A stretch of 64,000 bases of DNA from Streptomyces sp. NBC_00704. Lineage in GTDB: Bacteria > Actinomycetota > Actinomycetes > Streptomycetales > Streptomycetaceae. The stretch covers positions 620,001 to 684,000 of the forward strand of contig NZ_CP109000.1 in assembly GCF_036226605.1 (NCBI RefSeq), written 5' to 3'. Positions 54,023 through 62,963 of the stretch are shown here, in pieces (position 1 is the first letter of the stretch; each line of letters begins with the position of its first letter). The position numbers and the translations under genes were made by a program. A model generated the notes under the pieces. That model searched no databases, had not been told where the DNA came from, and saw nothing but the letters and a program-made list of their open reading frames with translations.

Positions 54023-54670
54023 ATGAACCTGTTCACCCGCGGCGCGTCCGTCCGACGTCAGGCGCCCCCTGTCGCTCCGCACCCCGCCGTCGACACGCCC
54101 GGCTTCTCGCCGGACCCCGCCCTGGCGGCGCTGTCCGGCGAGTGGATGATCGACCCCGCGCACAGCCGCATCGGCTTCTCCGTGCGGCACGCCCTGGTCA
54201 CGACGGTGCGCGGGGCCTTCACCGAGTACCGCAGCCGCCTCTGGTTCGACGGGCGCGACCCCTCCCGCTCACGGGCCGAGATCGCGCTGGCCACGGCGAG
54301 CGTCGACACCGGTGTGGAGCAGCGCGACGCCCATCTGACCGGCCGTGACTTCCTGGACGCCGCGAACTATCCGCAGATGCGTTTCACGAGCACCGCCGTG
54401 GAACTCGCCGGCCCGGACGTCTACCGCATGACCGGCGACCTCACCATCAGGAACGCCACTCGTCCGGTGGTTCTCGAACTCACCTACATCGGCCATGTCG
54501 TCGACCCGTTCGGCTACGAACGCGCCGGTTTCGACGGCACCACCACGATCGACCGTTCCGAGTGGGGACTCACCTACAACGCCCGGCTGGCCGAGGGCGG
54601 TGCGATGGTGAGCGAGAAGGTGCGTCTGCAGTTCGACATCGCGGCGATCCGCACGCCCGCCGCCGACTGA
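54023..54670 (+). CDS. YceI-family lipocalin-like protein
   Basis: A 215-aa protein. After ~35 disordered residues, GEWMIDPAHSRIGFSVRHALVTTVRGAFTEYRSRLWFDG begins the YceI barrel, which continues with SVDTGVEQRDAHLTGRDFLDAANYPQMRFTST and closes EKVRLQFDIAAIRT. YceI proteins bind isoprenoid or other hydrophobic ligands. No signal peptide is visible, so it appears cytosolic, unlike the E. coli protein. ATG at 54023 is the first start in frame after the promoter region. Confidence 0.92.
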   Translation: MNLFTRGASVRRQAPPVAPHPAVDTPGFSPDPALAALSGEWMIDPAHSRIGFSVRHALVTTVRGAFTEYRSRLWFDGRDPSRSRAEIALATASVDTGVEQRDAHLTGRDFLDAANYPQMRFTSTAVELAGPDVYRMTGDLTIRNATRPVVLELTYIGHVVDPFGYERAGFDGTTTIDRSEWGLTYNARLAEGGAMVSEKVRLQFDIAAIRTPAAD

Positions 54671-54941
54671 GCCCCGCCGGCTGCGCCCGTCCTGCCGAGT
54701 CCGTCTGGCCCCGGCCCCGTCGGATTCGCCCGTCCTGCCGGGCCTGTCGGCTCCGCCTGTCCCGTGGGGCCCGTGGGCTTCGCCTGTTCCTTCGGGCCCG
54801 CCTGTTGCTTCGGGCTTCGTCAGCCGCGGCCGCCTCCCTTTCCGTCTCAGGGGTGGTTTGCGGCCGGGCGGCCGCTGCCGCGGTCCGCTCCCCTCGGAGA
54901 CTTGCCGGGGCGGCGCGCTGCCGCCGGGACGAGGGAGGCCC

Positions 54942-57356
54942 ATGTCGGACAGCAGGTTCCTGATCGCGGTGCCGGAGCACCCCCGGGACGAGGGCGCGGT
55001 CGCCCGGCAGCTGGTGCGCATCCGGGACGCCGTCGAGCACCAGGGGTTCGACGTCAGGTGGGCGGTCGACGCCGCCGACGCGCAGGCGGTGCTGCGGACC
55101 GAGGCGGGCCTGACGGCCGCGCTGATCGCCTGGGAGCTGCCGGACCACGACGCCGGCGGGGAGGGGCCCGGCGGGGCCGGGGTGCTGCGCGCGCTCGGCC
55201 GGCGCTTCCGTGACCTGCCGGTCTTCCTGGTCATGACCGGCGACGGCGTCACCGAGCTGCCGCTGTGGGTGTCGGAGTCGGTCGTGGGGTACGTGTGGCC
55301 GCTGGAGGACACGCCCGCCTTCATCGCTGGCCGGATCGCCACCGCCGCCCGCGCCTACCGGGAAGCCGTCCTGCCGCCGTTCTTCCGCGCCCTGCGCCGC
55401 TTCGACGACGCGCACGAGTACTCGTGGCACACGCCGGCCCACTCCGGCGGCGTCGCCCTGCTGAAGTCGCCCGCGGGCCGGGCCTTCCACGACTACTTCG
55501 GGGAACGCCTGCTGCGCAGCGACCTGTCGATCTCGGTGGGCGAACTCGGCTCGCTGTTCGAGCACACCGGTCCGATCGGCGAGGCGGAGCGCAACGCCGC
55601 GCGGGTGTTCGGCGCCGACCTCACGTACTTCGTGCTGCACGGGGACTCCACCTGCAACCGCGTGGTCGGCCACTTCAGCGTCACCCGTGACGAGATCGCG
55701 CTGGTGGACCGCAACTGCCACAAGTCGGTGCTGCACGGGCTCGTCGTGTCGGGCGCGCGGCCGGTGTACCTCGTCCCGACCCGCAACGGCTACGGACTGG
55801 CCGGGCCGCTGCCTCCCGCGGAGCTGGCGCCCGACGCGGTCGCCGCCCGGATCGCGGCGAACCCGCTGACCGAGCAGGCCCTGTCACCGCGCGCCCAGTA
55901 CGCCGTCTTCACCAACTCCACCTACGACGGCCTGTGTTACGACGCCTCGGCGGCGGCCCGAGCACTCGCCGCGAGCACGCCCCGGGTGCACTTCGACGAG
56001 GCCTGGTTCGCCTACGCCCGCTTCCATCCGCTGTACGCGGGCCGGTACGGCATGTCGGTGGACGAGGACTCCTTCCCCGGTCCGGACCGGCCGACGGTGT
56101 TCTCGACGCAGTCCACGCACAAGCTGCTGGCCGCGCTGTCGCAGAGCGCCATGGTCCATGTGCGGCCCGCTCCCCGGGCGCCCGTCGAACACGACCGGTT
56201 CAACGAGGCGTTGATGATGCACGGCACCACGTCCCCGCTCTACCCCATGATCGCCTCCCTGGACGTGGCGACCGCGATGATGGACGGGCCGCAGGGGCGC
56301 TGGCTCCTCGACGAGGCGGTGACCGAGGCGGTCCGCTTCCGGCAGGAGATGGTCCGCGTCCGGCGCCGTGTCGAGGAGGCCGGCGACCGCCCGCCGTGGT
56401 TCTTCGGCGTGTGGCAGCCCGAGGCGGTCACCGACCCGGGCACCGGTGCGCGGCTGCCGTTCGAGGACGCCCCCGCCGACCTGCTGCGCACCGAGCCGTC
56501 GTGCTGGCAGCTGGAGCCCGGTGCCGACTGGCACGGGTTCCCCGGACTCGCCGACGGCTACTGCATGCTCGACCCGGTCAAGGTCACGGTGACGTGCCCG
56601 GGCATCGACGCGACCGGGCGGACGGCCGCGTGGGGCATCCCGGCACGGGTGCTCACCGCCTATCTGGCCACGCGGAACATCGTCGTGGAGAAGACCGACA
56701 GCTACACCACGCTCGTGCTGTTCTCGATGGGCATCACCAAGGGCAAGTGGGGGACGCTCCTCGACGCGCTGATGGACTTCAAGGCCCTGTACGACGAGGA
56801 CGCCCGCCTCGACCGGGTGCTGCCCGCGCTGGTGGCCGAGCACCCGCGGCGCTACGCCGGTCTGACCCTGCGCGCGCTGTGCCAGGACATGCACGACCAT
56901 CTGCGTGCGGCGCGCCTCGTCGACCTGCTGGACACCGCGTTCCAAGAGCTGCCGGAACCGGTCGCCCCGCCGCAGCTGTGCTACCAGCGGCTGGTGCGGG
57001 GAGGCACGCACCGGGTGCGGCTGGCCGAGGCGGCCGGGCAGGTGGCGGCCGCCATGGTCACGGTCACCCCGCCCGGCATCCCCGTCCTCATGCCCGGCGA
57101 GGGCGTCGGCGGCCCGGACGGCCCGCTGCTGCGCTATCTGGGCGCCCTGGAGTCCTTCGACCGGCGTTTCCCCGGCTTCCGCAGCGAGACGCACGGCGTC
57201 ACGGTCGATCCGGACACGGGCGACTACCTGATCGAGTGCCTGCGCCCGGCGGCGGACGACACGACGGGCCCGGCCCCGGACGCGGCGGGACGCCGGGCGG
57301 CGGCGCCGGCCCAGCGCGGTCACCCGCACGAGGACCCCGCCCCCGCCGGGAGCTGA
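54942..57356 (+). CDS. Orn/Lys/Arg decarboxylase family protein
   Basis: An 804-aa PLP enzyme of the fold-type I (AAT-like) basic amino acid decarboxylases. Residues 1-135 form a receiver-like N-terminal wing (FLIAVPEHPRDEGAVARQLVRIRDAVEHQGFDVRWAVD). The large domain has HEYSWHTPAHSGGVALLKSPAGRAFHDYFG, HGDSTCNRVV, VDRNCHKSVLHGLVVSGARPVYL and the PLP lysine in FSTQSTHKLLAALSQ. The C-terminal domain ends about residue 770 before a disordered tail. Substrate (ornithine, lysine or arginine) is not decided. ATG at 54942 has GAGGGAGG. Confidence 0.92.
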   Translation: MSDSRFLIAVPEHPRDEGAVARQLVRIRDAVEHQGFDVRWAVDAADAQAVLRTEAGLTAALIAWELPDHDAGGEGPGGAGVLRALGRRFRDLPVFLVMTGDGVTELPLWVSESVVGYVWPLEDTPAFIAGRIATAARAYREAVLPPFFRALRRFDDAHEYSWHTPAHSGGVALLKSPAGRAFHDYFGERLLRSDLSISVGELGSLFEHTGPIGEAERNAARVFGADLTYFVLHGDSTCNRVVGHFSVTRDEIALVDRNCHKSVLHGLVVSGARPVYLVPTRNGYGLAGPLPPAELAPDAVAARIAANPLTEQALSPRAQYAVFTNSTYDGLCYDASAAARALAASTPRVHFDEAWFAYARFHPLYAGRYGMSVDEDSFPGPDRPTVFSTQSTHKLLAALSQSAMVHVRPAPRAPVEHDRFNEALMMHGTTSPLYPMIASLDVATAMMDGPQGRWLLDEAVTEAVRFRQEMVRVRRRVEEAGDRPPWFFGVWQPEAVTDPGTGARLPFEDAPADLLRTEPSCWQLEPGADWHGFPGLADGYCMLDPVKVTVTCPGIDATGRTAAWGIPARVLTAYLATRNIVVEKTDSYTTLVLFSMGITKGKWGTLLDALMDFKALYDEDARLDRVLPALVAEHPRRYAGLTLRALCQDMHDHLRAARLVDLLDTAFQELPEPVAPPQLCYQRLVRGGTHRVRLAEAAGQVAAAMVTVTPPGIPVLMPGEGVGGPDGPLLRYLGALESFDRRFPGFRSETHGVTVDPDTGDYLIECLRPAADDTTGPAPDAAGRRAAAPAQRGHPHEDPAPAGS

Positions 57357-57365
57357 GGCCCGGCG

Positions 57366-57385
57366 GGGGCGTGGCCGCACGCCCC
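57366..57385 (+). terminator. Hairpin after the decarboxylase
   Basis: GGGGCGTG (57366-57373) pairs with CACGCCCC (57378-57385) around a 4-nt loop, 10 bp after the stop. The rest of the 346-bp gap to 57702 has no gene; a CCCCGG/CCGGGG hairpin (57667-57685) precedes the next start. Confidence 0.55.
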
Positions 57386-57702
57386 GGCGGGGAGGGGTGC
57401 AGCCGCCCTTGGGTCCGGCTCGCGCCCGGCACGGTGAGGCGCCGGGGTCCCCGCGCCGCGTCGCGGGGAGCCCGGCCGGCCCCGTCGTGACGCCTCGCGC
57501 ACGGAGCCGGGAACCCTTCCGCCGGGATCCGCAGGCACGGCCGGGGTTCGCGGGCGTGGGGCCGGGGCGCCGAGGTCGCTGGTGTGGGCGGTGCGACCCC
57601 CCGTGTTATTCAATGGGGTGTGCGCCAGGGATCTCGGGGTCCCGACGCACGGGTCCGAGTAACGAGCCCCGGTGCTGTGCCGGGGACTGCTGAGAGAGCC
57701 GC

Positions 57703-59865
57703 ATGGACTCCACGCCCTCCTCCCCGTCCTCGTCGCCGTTCGACCTGGTCAGCAGCGCTCTGGGACGCTACGTCCCGGGCGGCGGACCGGCGGCGGCCGC
57801 CGGCCGTGAGGACGCGCGGGCGCAGCGGGCGCCGGGTGGGCCGGCGCCCGAGGACCCGGTGGCCGACCGTCAGGACCAGATCCTCGGCGTGGTCAACCTG
57901 GACCGGGAGCTGCGGATCACCCGCAGCAATCTGGACGCCGCCGTGTTCGCGGGCCTCGACGCGGCCCCCGGCCGGCCCTTCGCCGAGCTGCTGCCCCCGG
58001 GGGACGTGCCGACGGTGACCAGGCGCTTGCGGCAGGTCCTGGAGATCGGCGAGGCGCACGTCGCCCGGATCCAGCGGCTGCGGCGCGGCGACGGCTCGGA
58101 GCTGGTCGTCTCGATGAGCATCCTGCCCGCCGCCGCCCCGCAGGAGGGGCTGACCGTCTCCCTGATCGCCATGGCCAGGCGGCTGCACCTGTACGCGGCG
58201 GAGACCGCGATCGGCACCTCGCTGGACATCGGCGAGACCGCCCAGTCACTGGCCGAGTCCCTGCTGGCCTGGGGGGACGTGGCCGCCGTCGACCTCGACT
58301 TCGCCGTGTGGACGGGCGAAGGGGTCACCGAGCGGGCGAAGGGACGCATCCGGCTGCGGCGGGCGGCCCTGGTCCCGGATCGGGCGTGGCCCGAGGGGTA
58401 CGTGACTCCGGGCGGCGACCTTCCGAACGACGCGAGCCGTCTGCTGGCGCAGGCGGTACGGCGCAACGACGCCCCGCAGGCCATCGTCATCCCGGACCGC
58501 GAGTCGGTGGAGCGGCTGCTCGGCAGTCCGCGCGTGATCCGTGCCCTGGTGCCCGGCGACCGCTCGGCGAGCGTGGCCTGCATCCCCCTGGTCCTGGACG
58601 GCGAGCCGCCCGTCGTGCTGGGCGTGGCGGAGGTCTGGCGGCGGGCCGACCGGCCCTTCCACGACAGTGACCTGTTCGACCTCCAGGAACTGGTGGCGAG
58701 GACCGCGCACCACGTCGACCTGGCACGCCAGCACCAGCGCGAGCACACGCAGGTGCTCGCGCTCCAGCGCCGGCTGCTGCCCAGGACGGGCGGCCACACG
58801 ATCGACATCGCCAGCGTCTACCAGCCCGCCACCCCCGACAGCGCGGGCGTCGGCGGCGACTGGGTGAACAGCTTCCCGCTGCCGGACGGCCGGACCGCGC
58901 TGGTGGTGGGCGACGTCGTCGGGCACGGCCTGGGAGCCGCGGCGACCATGGGCCAGCTGAGCATGGAGGCACGGGCGCTGCTCTCGGCGGGGCTGGCCCC
59001 CGACGAGGTGCTGGAGCACCTGGACGAGACCGTCACGCTGCTGGACGACGCGGAGTCCGGGCTGGCCGCCGGATACAGCGCGCTCGGCTCCACCTGCTGC
59101 ATCGCCCTCTACGACCCGGTCAGCCATCAGGTGACGCTCTCCAGCGCCGGCCACCTCCCCCCGGTCCTGGTGCTCCCGGACGGCGACGCGAGTCCGCTCG
59201 CCCTGCGTCCGCACCCCGGGCTGGGCACCGAGTTCGCGCTGCGGGAGCCGTTCGACGTGCACACGTTCGCCGCGCCGCCGGGTTCCCTGCTCGCCCTGTA
59301 CACCGACGGTCTGGTGGAGGATCCCGCGCTGCCCATCGACGAGGGCATCGGCAGGCTGGCGGAGGTCGTGTCCGCGGTGCACCCGTGGGACGCCCTGCAA
59401 CAGGCGGCGCGGCATGTCGTCTCGGCGCTGGCGCCCGCGCGTCAGCGCGACGACGTGACGCTGCTGCTCGCGCGCATGATCGGCTACCGCAAGGGCGACA
59501 CCGCGACCTGGCGGCTGCCCGCGCGCGACGACGCTCCGGCCCGCGCCCGCGCGCACGTGAAGGCGGTGCTGCGGCAGTGGCGCACCCGGGCCGAGACCCG
59601 GGACGACGTGCCGCTGCTGGTCAGCGAGCTGGTCACCAACGCGGTGCGCCATTCCTCCGGCCCGGTCACGGTCCGGCTGATCAGGGCGGGGCACGGGCTG
59701 CTGTGCGAGGTGGGCGACACCGGCAACGGCAGGCCGCGCCTGAGCGCGGGCGGCCTGCTCGACGACGGCGGGCGCGGCCTGCACGTCGTGCACCGGCTCA
59801 CCACCCGGTGGGGCGTGCGGTGGACGGACACCGGCAAGGTGGTGTGGGCGGAGGTGCCGGGATGA
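57703..59865 (+). CDS. PAS/GAF-SpoIIE phosphatase with C-terminal HATPase domain
   Basis: A 720-aa signalling protein that combines a SpoIIE-type phosphatase with an anti-sigma-factor-like kinase. Order: PAS-like (about 55-160, LGVVNLDRELRITRSNLDA), GAF (about 165-345), SpoIIE (about 350-590: LQRRLLPRTGG, VGGDWVNSFPLPDGR, VGDVVGHGLGAAATMGQL, TDGLVED, RDDVTLLLARM), HATPase_c (about 595-720: ELVTNAVRHSSG, CEVGDTGNGRP, DDGGRGLHVV). The usual GGDWYD/FD is GGDWVN, so a conserved Asp is replaced by Asn and phosphatase activity may be altered. ATG at 57703. Confidence 0.93.
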   Translation: MDSTPSSPSSSPFDLVSSALGRYVPGGGPAAAAGREDARAQRAPGGPAPEDPVADRQDQILGVVNLDRELRITRSNLDAAVFAGLDAAPGRPFAELLPPGDVPTVTRRLRQVLEIGEAHVARIQRLRRGDGSELVVSMSILPAAAPQEGLTVSLIAMARRLHLYAAETAIGTSLDIGETAQSLAESLLAWGDVAAVDLDFAVWTGEGVTERAKGRIRLRRAALVPDRAWPEGYVTPGGDLPNDASRLLAQAVRRNDAPQAIVIPDRESVERLLGSPRVIRALVPGDRSASVACIPLVLDGEPPVVLGVAEVWRRADRPFHDSDLFDLQELVARTAHHVDLARQHQREHTQVLALQRRLLPRTGGHTIDIASVYQPATPDSAGVGGDWVNSFPLPDGRTALVVGDVVGHGLGAAATMGQLSMEARALLSAGLAPDEVLEHLDETVTLLDDAESGLAAGYSALGSTCCIALYDPVSHQVTLSSAGHLPPVLVLPDGDASPLALRPHPGLGTEFALREPFDVHTFAAPPGSLLALYTDGLVEDPALPIDEGIGRLAEVVSAVHPWDALQQAARHVVSALAPARQRDDVTLLLARMIGYRKGDTATWRLPARDDAPARARAHVKAVLRQWRTRAETRDDVPLLVSELVTNAVRHSSGPVTVRLIRAGHGLLCEVGDTGNGRPRLSAGGLLDDGGRGLHVVHRLTTRWGVRWTDTGKVVWAEVPG

Positions 59866-59995
59866 CCGTTCCCGGCGCCGGCCGTGCGCGGAGGGGCGTG
59901 GCCGGCTCGGGCGGGGTCAGTGATGCGAGGGGCGCAGGCGGCTCAACCGGCACGCGCGGCTCAAGCGGCTCGGGCGGCTCGGGAGTGGGGGCGGG

Positions 59996-61180
59996 TCACA
60001 GCCACTCCCCCGCCAGGGCGGTGGCGGTGAGGCCCGGCGCCGCCGCGTACAGGACGGCGTGGTCGCCCGGCTTCTGCCCGGCGTCGTGCGCCCGCCTCAG
60101 GATGTCGAACACGGCCGCGCCGCCGCGGTTGCCGCTCGTGTAGCTGTCCCGGCTGTACTTCAGCAGCCCGGCGGGCCAGGTGTCGGGCATCGTCTGCTCC
60201 ATGTACTCCAGCACGCGGGTGCCGCCGGGGTGCGCGAGCAGGACGTCGGGGTGCCAGGAGCCGGGGTCGTCCTGGTAGCGCAGGCGCAGCCACTCCCACA
60301 TCGCGGTGACCGTCTCCTGCACGGCGCGCGGTCCGCGCCGGTCCATCACGAAGTGGGCGCCGTCCGCCCGCGTTTCCAGGCGGTGCAGGTCCTGGGTGCC
60401 GGGCAGCGTGTGGTGCCAGGCGGCGTCCAGCCGCAGCACCGACTCGCGCTTCTGACGGCCGGTGACCACCGCGGCGACCGCGGTGTCCGCGAAGAGCAGC
60501 CGGACGATCAGGGACTCCAGGGTGTCGTCCGCGGGCTGGTAGGTCGTGCTGAGCGCCTCCGAGATCACGACCAGGACCACCCGGTCGGGATCCGCGGCCA
60601 CGAGGTCCGCCGCGAGGGCCAGGGAGCGGGTTCCCGCGACGCACGCCCACTGGGTGGCCGGCAGCAGCATCGCGTCGCCGCGCAGTCCGAGCCGGTTGGA
60701 CAGGGCGAGGTCCAGTCCCGGCAGGGCCGGGGTGGTGGAGTGACTGGTGATCAGGCAGTCGACGTCCGCGGCGTCCAGGCCGGCGATCTGAAGGGCCCCG
60801 CGCGCCGCGCGCTCCCCGTAGGCCTGCACGGCCTCCCAGGCCGGGGCGGTGCGCTCCTGGACGGTCTGCGGCGCGGGTATCGCCTCCAGAGCGGCGATCA
60901 CGCGGTCCACGTCCTGCTGGGCGAACCCGTCGCGGGCCAGCGCCTCTTGGACGGGAGCGGCGCCGACCGCGCCGAGCCCGCCGCCGCTGCCGGGGGCGAC
61001 GGCGGTCTCCAGCGGCAGCATCCAGCCCCGGCTGCCGATGCCGGTGCTCTGTGCGATGCCGTCGACGCGCGGCGCCCACGGCGCATGCGGGTGCCGGTCG
61101 CGCACCTCCGCCACGATCTGGCTGGTCTCCACGGCGTGCTCACCGTGTATCACGGCAGGGGGGCAGAGGTAAGCGGCCAT
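59996..61180 (-). CDS. Type III polyketide synthase-like enzyme
   Basis: A 394-aa thiolase-fold enzyme. Comparison with RppA-type synthases from memory aligns Cys180 (ATQWACVAGTRS) as nucleophile, His317 (LLAHPGGTRVLEYM) and Asn351 (YTSGNRGGAAVFDIL), the complete Cys-His-Asn triad of type III PKS. Two departures: about 40 extra residues (72-112) before the catalytic Cys, and AAAPG instead of the GFGPG loop near residue 380. Products of relatives include naphthalenes, resorcinols and pyrones; none can be chosen here. ATG at 61180 has AAAGGTG. No tailoring enzyme gene is adjacent except a methyltransferase 1 kb away. Confidence 0.85.
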   Translation of the reverse strand: MAAYLCPPAVIHGEHAVETSQIVAEVRDRHPHAPWAPRVDGIAQSTGIGSRGWMLPLETAVAPGSGGGLGAVGAAPVQEALARDGFAQQDVDRVIAALEAIPAPQTVQERTAPAWEAVQAYGERAARGALQIAGLDAADVDCLITSHSTTPALPGLDLALSNRLGLRGDAMLLPATQWACVAGTRSLALAADLVAADPDRVVLVVISEALSTTYQPADDTLESLIVRLLFADTAVAAVVTGRQKRESVLRLDAAWHHTLPGTQDLHRLETRADGAHFVMDRRGPRAVQETVTAMWEWLRLRYQDDPGSWHPDVLLAHPGGTRVLEYMEQTMPDTWPAGLLKYSRDSYTSGNRGGAAVFDILRRAHDAGQKPGDHAVLYAAAPGLTATALAGEWL

Positions 61181-61667
61181 GCTGGGGCACCTTTCCAGGG
61201 GAAGGGGGAGGACGTCACGAGGACGGCGCCATGGGCCGCTTCACCGGCGCACGCCCATGGCGACGGGCTCCTGTCCGGGAGCCGTTGTCCGCGTCGCGTG
61301 TCGAGCATGGCCGCCAAAGGGACATTTCCGCTGTGACGCACACAACTTGGGCTGGATCGGAATGGGGTGATACCGCACACACCGCCGGAGCAACGGACCG
61401 CGGCACGGATGCGCACGACGGCCTGACGGATCGTCAGGTCGAACGGAGCGGTGCGGCCCCCCGCCGCCGCGTCCCGGCGGTCCGGGTCGCGAGGGGGCGG
61501 GGCGTGCAGGGCAGGGGGTTCCACCGGTCGTGGGTGTCGCCCGGCGCCGGGCCGCGGCTCCGGTCCCCCGGCGTACGGCGGCCCGCCGTCCCCGGAGGGC
61601 TGCCTCGGGGCCGCCGGTGGGCGCCCGGGCGGTTGGATCAGGTCAGGTCAGGTCAGGTCTGGGCTGG
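61181..61667. other. Gene-free stretch upstream of the type III PKS
   Basis: 487 bp with no credible gene; it should hold the PKS promoter, reading leftward. AT-richer bases at about 61315-61350 (GGACATTTCCGCTG...CACAACTTGG) are the likeliest promoter area. A (TCAGG)4 pentanucleotide repeat is at 61638-61657. Confidence 0.45.
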
Positions 61668-62105
61668 TCAGGCGCCGCGGGAGAGCTGTTCCCGGACCCA
61701 GGCGGGGTCGGGGTTGGTGTGGGGCCGGCCCGCCACGACGACCGTCGGCACGGTTTCGTCGCCTCCGTTGGCCGCCCGCACCTCCGCCGCTCCGGCCGGG
61801 TCCCGCCAGATGTCGACCCAGTGCGCCCGGCGGGCGGTGCGGCCCAGGCGCAGGCGCAGCCGCACGCAGTACTGGCAGCCGGGCCGCCAGTAGACGATCG
61901 GGCGGCCGTCGGCCTCGCTGCGGCGTCGCGCCTCCAGGGCGCCGACCGACCGCGGGAAGACCAGCGGTGAGTTCACGCCCGCGAGCAGCAGGAACACCGC
62001 CAGGACCGCGACGGCGACGCCGGGGCTCCCGCCGGACGCCGTCCGGGCCGCCGCCACCGAGCCGCAGAGCAGGAGCAGTACCGGCAGGATCCAGGCGCGC
62101 ATCAT
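61668..62105 (-). CDS. Membrane-anchored glutaredoxin/mycoredoxin-like protein
   Basis: A 145-aa protein: two N-terminal membrane helices (AWILPVLLLLCGSVAAA and VAVAVLAVFLLLAGVN) and a thioredoxin-fold domain with RPIVYWRPGCQYCVRLRLRLGR, where CQYC is the redox pair, followed by VDIWRDPAGAAEVRAANGGDETVPTVVV with the cis-Pro (TVPT) typical of glutaredoxins. The domain resembles mycoredoxins, which use mycothiol in actinobacteria. ATG at 62105 chosen; the adjacent ATG at 62102 is equivalent. Confidence 0.87.
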   Translation of the reverse strand: MMRAWILPVLLLLCGSVAAARTASGGSPGVAVAVLAVFLLLAGVNSPLVFPRSVGALEARRRSEADGRPIVYWRPGCQYCVRLRLRLGRTARRAHWVDIWRDPAGAAEVRAANGGDETVPTVVVAGRPHTNPDPAWVREQLSRGA

Positions 62106-62215
62106 GACAACGAAGGCTACCCACAGGGCGCATGGCACCTGCGACGACCTCGCTCACCCGGCTTTCGCGGGCAGGGTCGGCAGCCGTCAGGCGGCGTCGA
62201 CCGGTCAGGCGGGCG

Positions 62216-62842
62216 TCAGGCGGTCGGGCGGGCGTGGACGCTGACCGCGTAGCCGCCGCCCGGCCGGTAGGGCTCGCCGGACCAGGTGGCGCAGCGCTGA
62301 CGCAGGGTCAGCCCGGCCTCGGCGCACCAGTGGTCGAAGTCCGCCAGGGTCACCGTCGGCTCCGGCAGGGGCAGATGAGCGGCGTTCAGTCCCATGCCGG
62401 TGACGAGCAGTCCGCCGGGGCGCAGGACGGCGGCGAGTCCGCGCACGACGGCCGGCTCGGTCCCGGGAGCCAGCAGGGGGACGACGTTGCCCGCCGCGAG
62501 GACGAGGTCGAACCCGGGGTCGAGGCCGAGGTCGTCCAGGCGGGTCAGGTCGCCGTGCAGCCAGGTCTGTCCGGGGGCTGCGCGCCGGGCGACGGCGAGC
62601 ATGGAGTGGTCGAGGTCCACGCCCGTGCAGTGGTGGCCCAGCTCGGCGAGCCGGATCGCCACGCGTCCGGTGCCGCAGCCGGCGTCCAGGACGCGGGCGG
62701 CGGGCTCCAGCAACGCGTGGCAGAAGGCGGCCTCGCCGTGGACGTCGTGGCCCGCCTCGGCCAGCCGCGCGAACCGCCGGGCGTACGCCTCTCCGTCCTG
62801 TCCGCCGGTCAGTTCGGCCCAGCGGTCGCGTCGGCTGCTCAT
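62216..62842 (-). CDS. Class I SAM-dependent methyltransferase
   Basis: A 208-aa enzyme: RVLDAGCGTGRVAIRLAELGHHCTGVDLDHSMLAVARRAAPGQTWLHGDL contains motif I and the acidic ribose contact, and LVLAAGNVVPLLAPGTEPAVVRGLAAVLRPGGLLV motifs II-III. The C-terminal part is short, like small-molecule methyltransferases. It may or may not serve the type III PKS product nearby; that link is speculation. ATG at 62842. Confidence 0.9.
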   Translation of the reverse strand: MSSRRDRWAELTGGQDGEAYARRFARLAEAGHDVHGEAAFCHALLEPAARVLDAGCGTGRVAIRLAELGHHCTGVDLDHSMLAVARRAAPGQTWLHGDLTRLDDLGLDPGFDLVLAAGNVVPLLAPGTEPAVVRGLAAVLRPGGLLVTGMGLNAAHLPLPEPTVTLADFDHWCAEAGLTLRQRCATWSGEPYRPGGGYAVSVHARPTA

Positions 62843-62963
62843 GGTGTGCGCACCTTCCGGTGGTCAGGTCGGTCGGGTCGGGTCGGGGTGGTTCAGGAGA
62901 GGGCGAGGGCGGGGGCGGGGCTGCGGGTCGCGCCCTCACGCATTCTGCCTCCCGCCCCGCCGA

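Noticed and set aside
59996..62842. A biosynthetic cluster around the type III PKS
   Set aside because: Only a small methyltransferase and a glutaredoxin-like gene follow, separated by gaps and without tailoring, transport or regulatory genes; cluster status is not supported.
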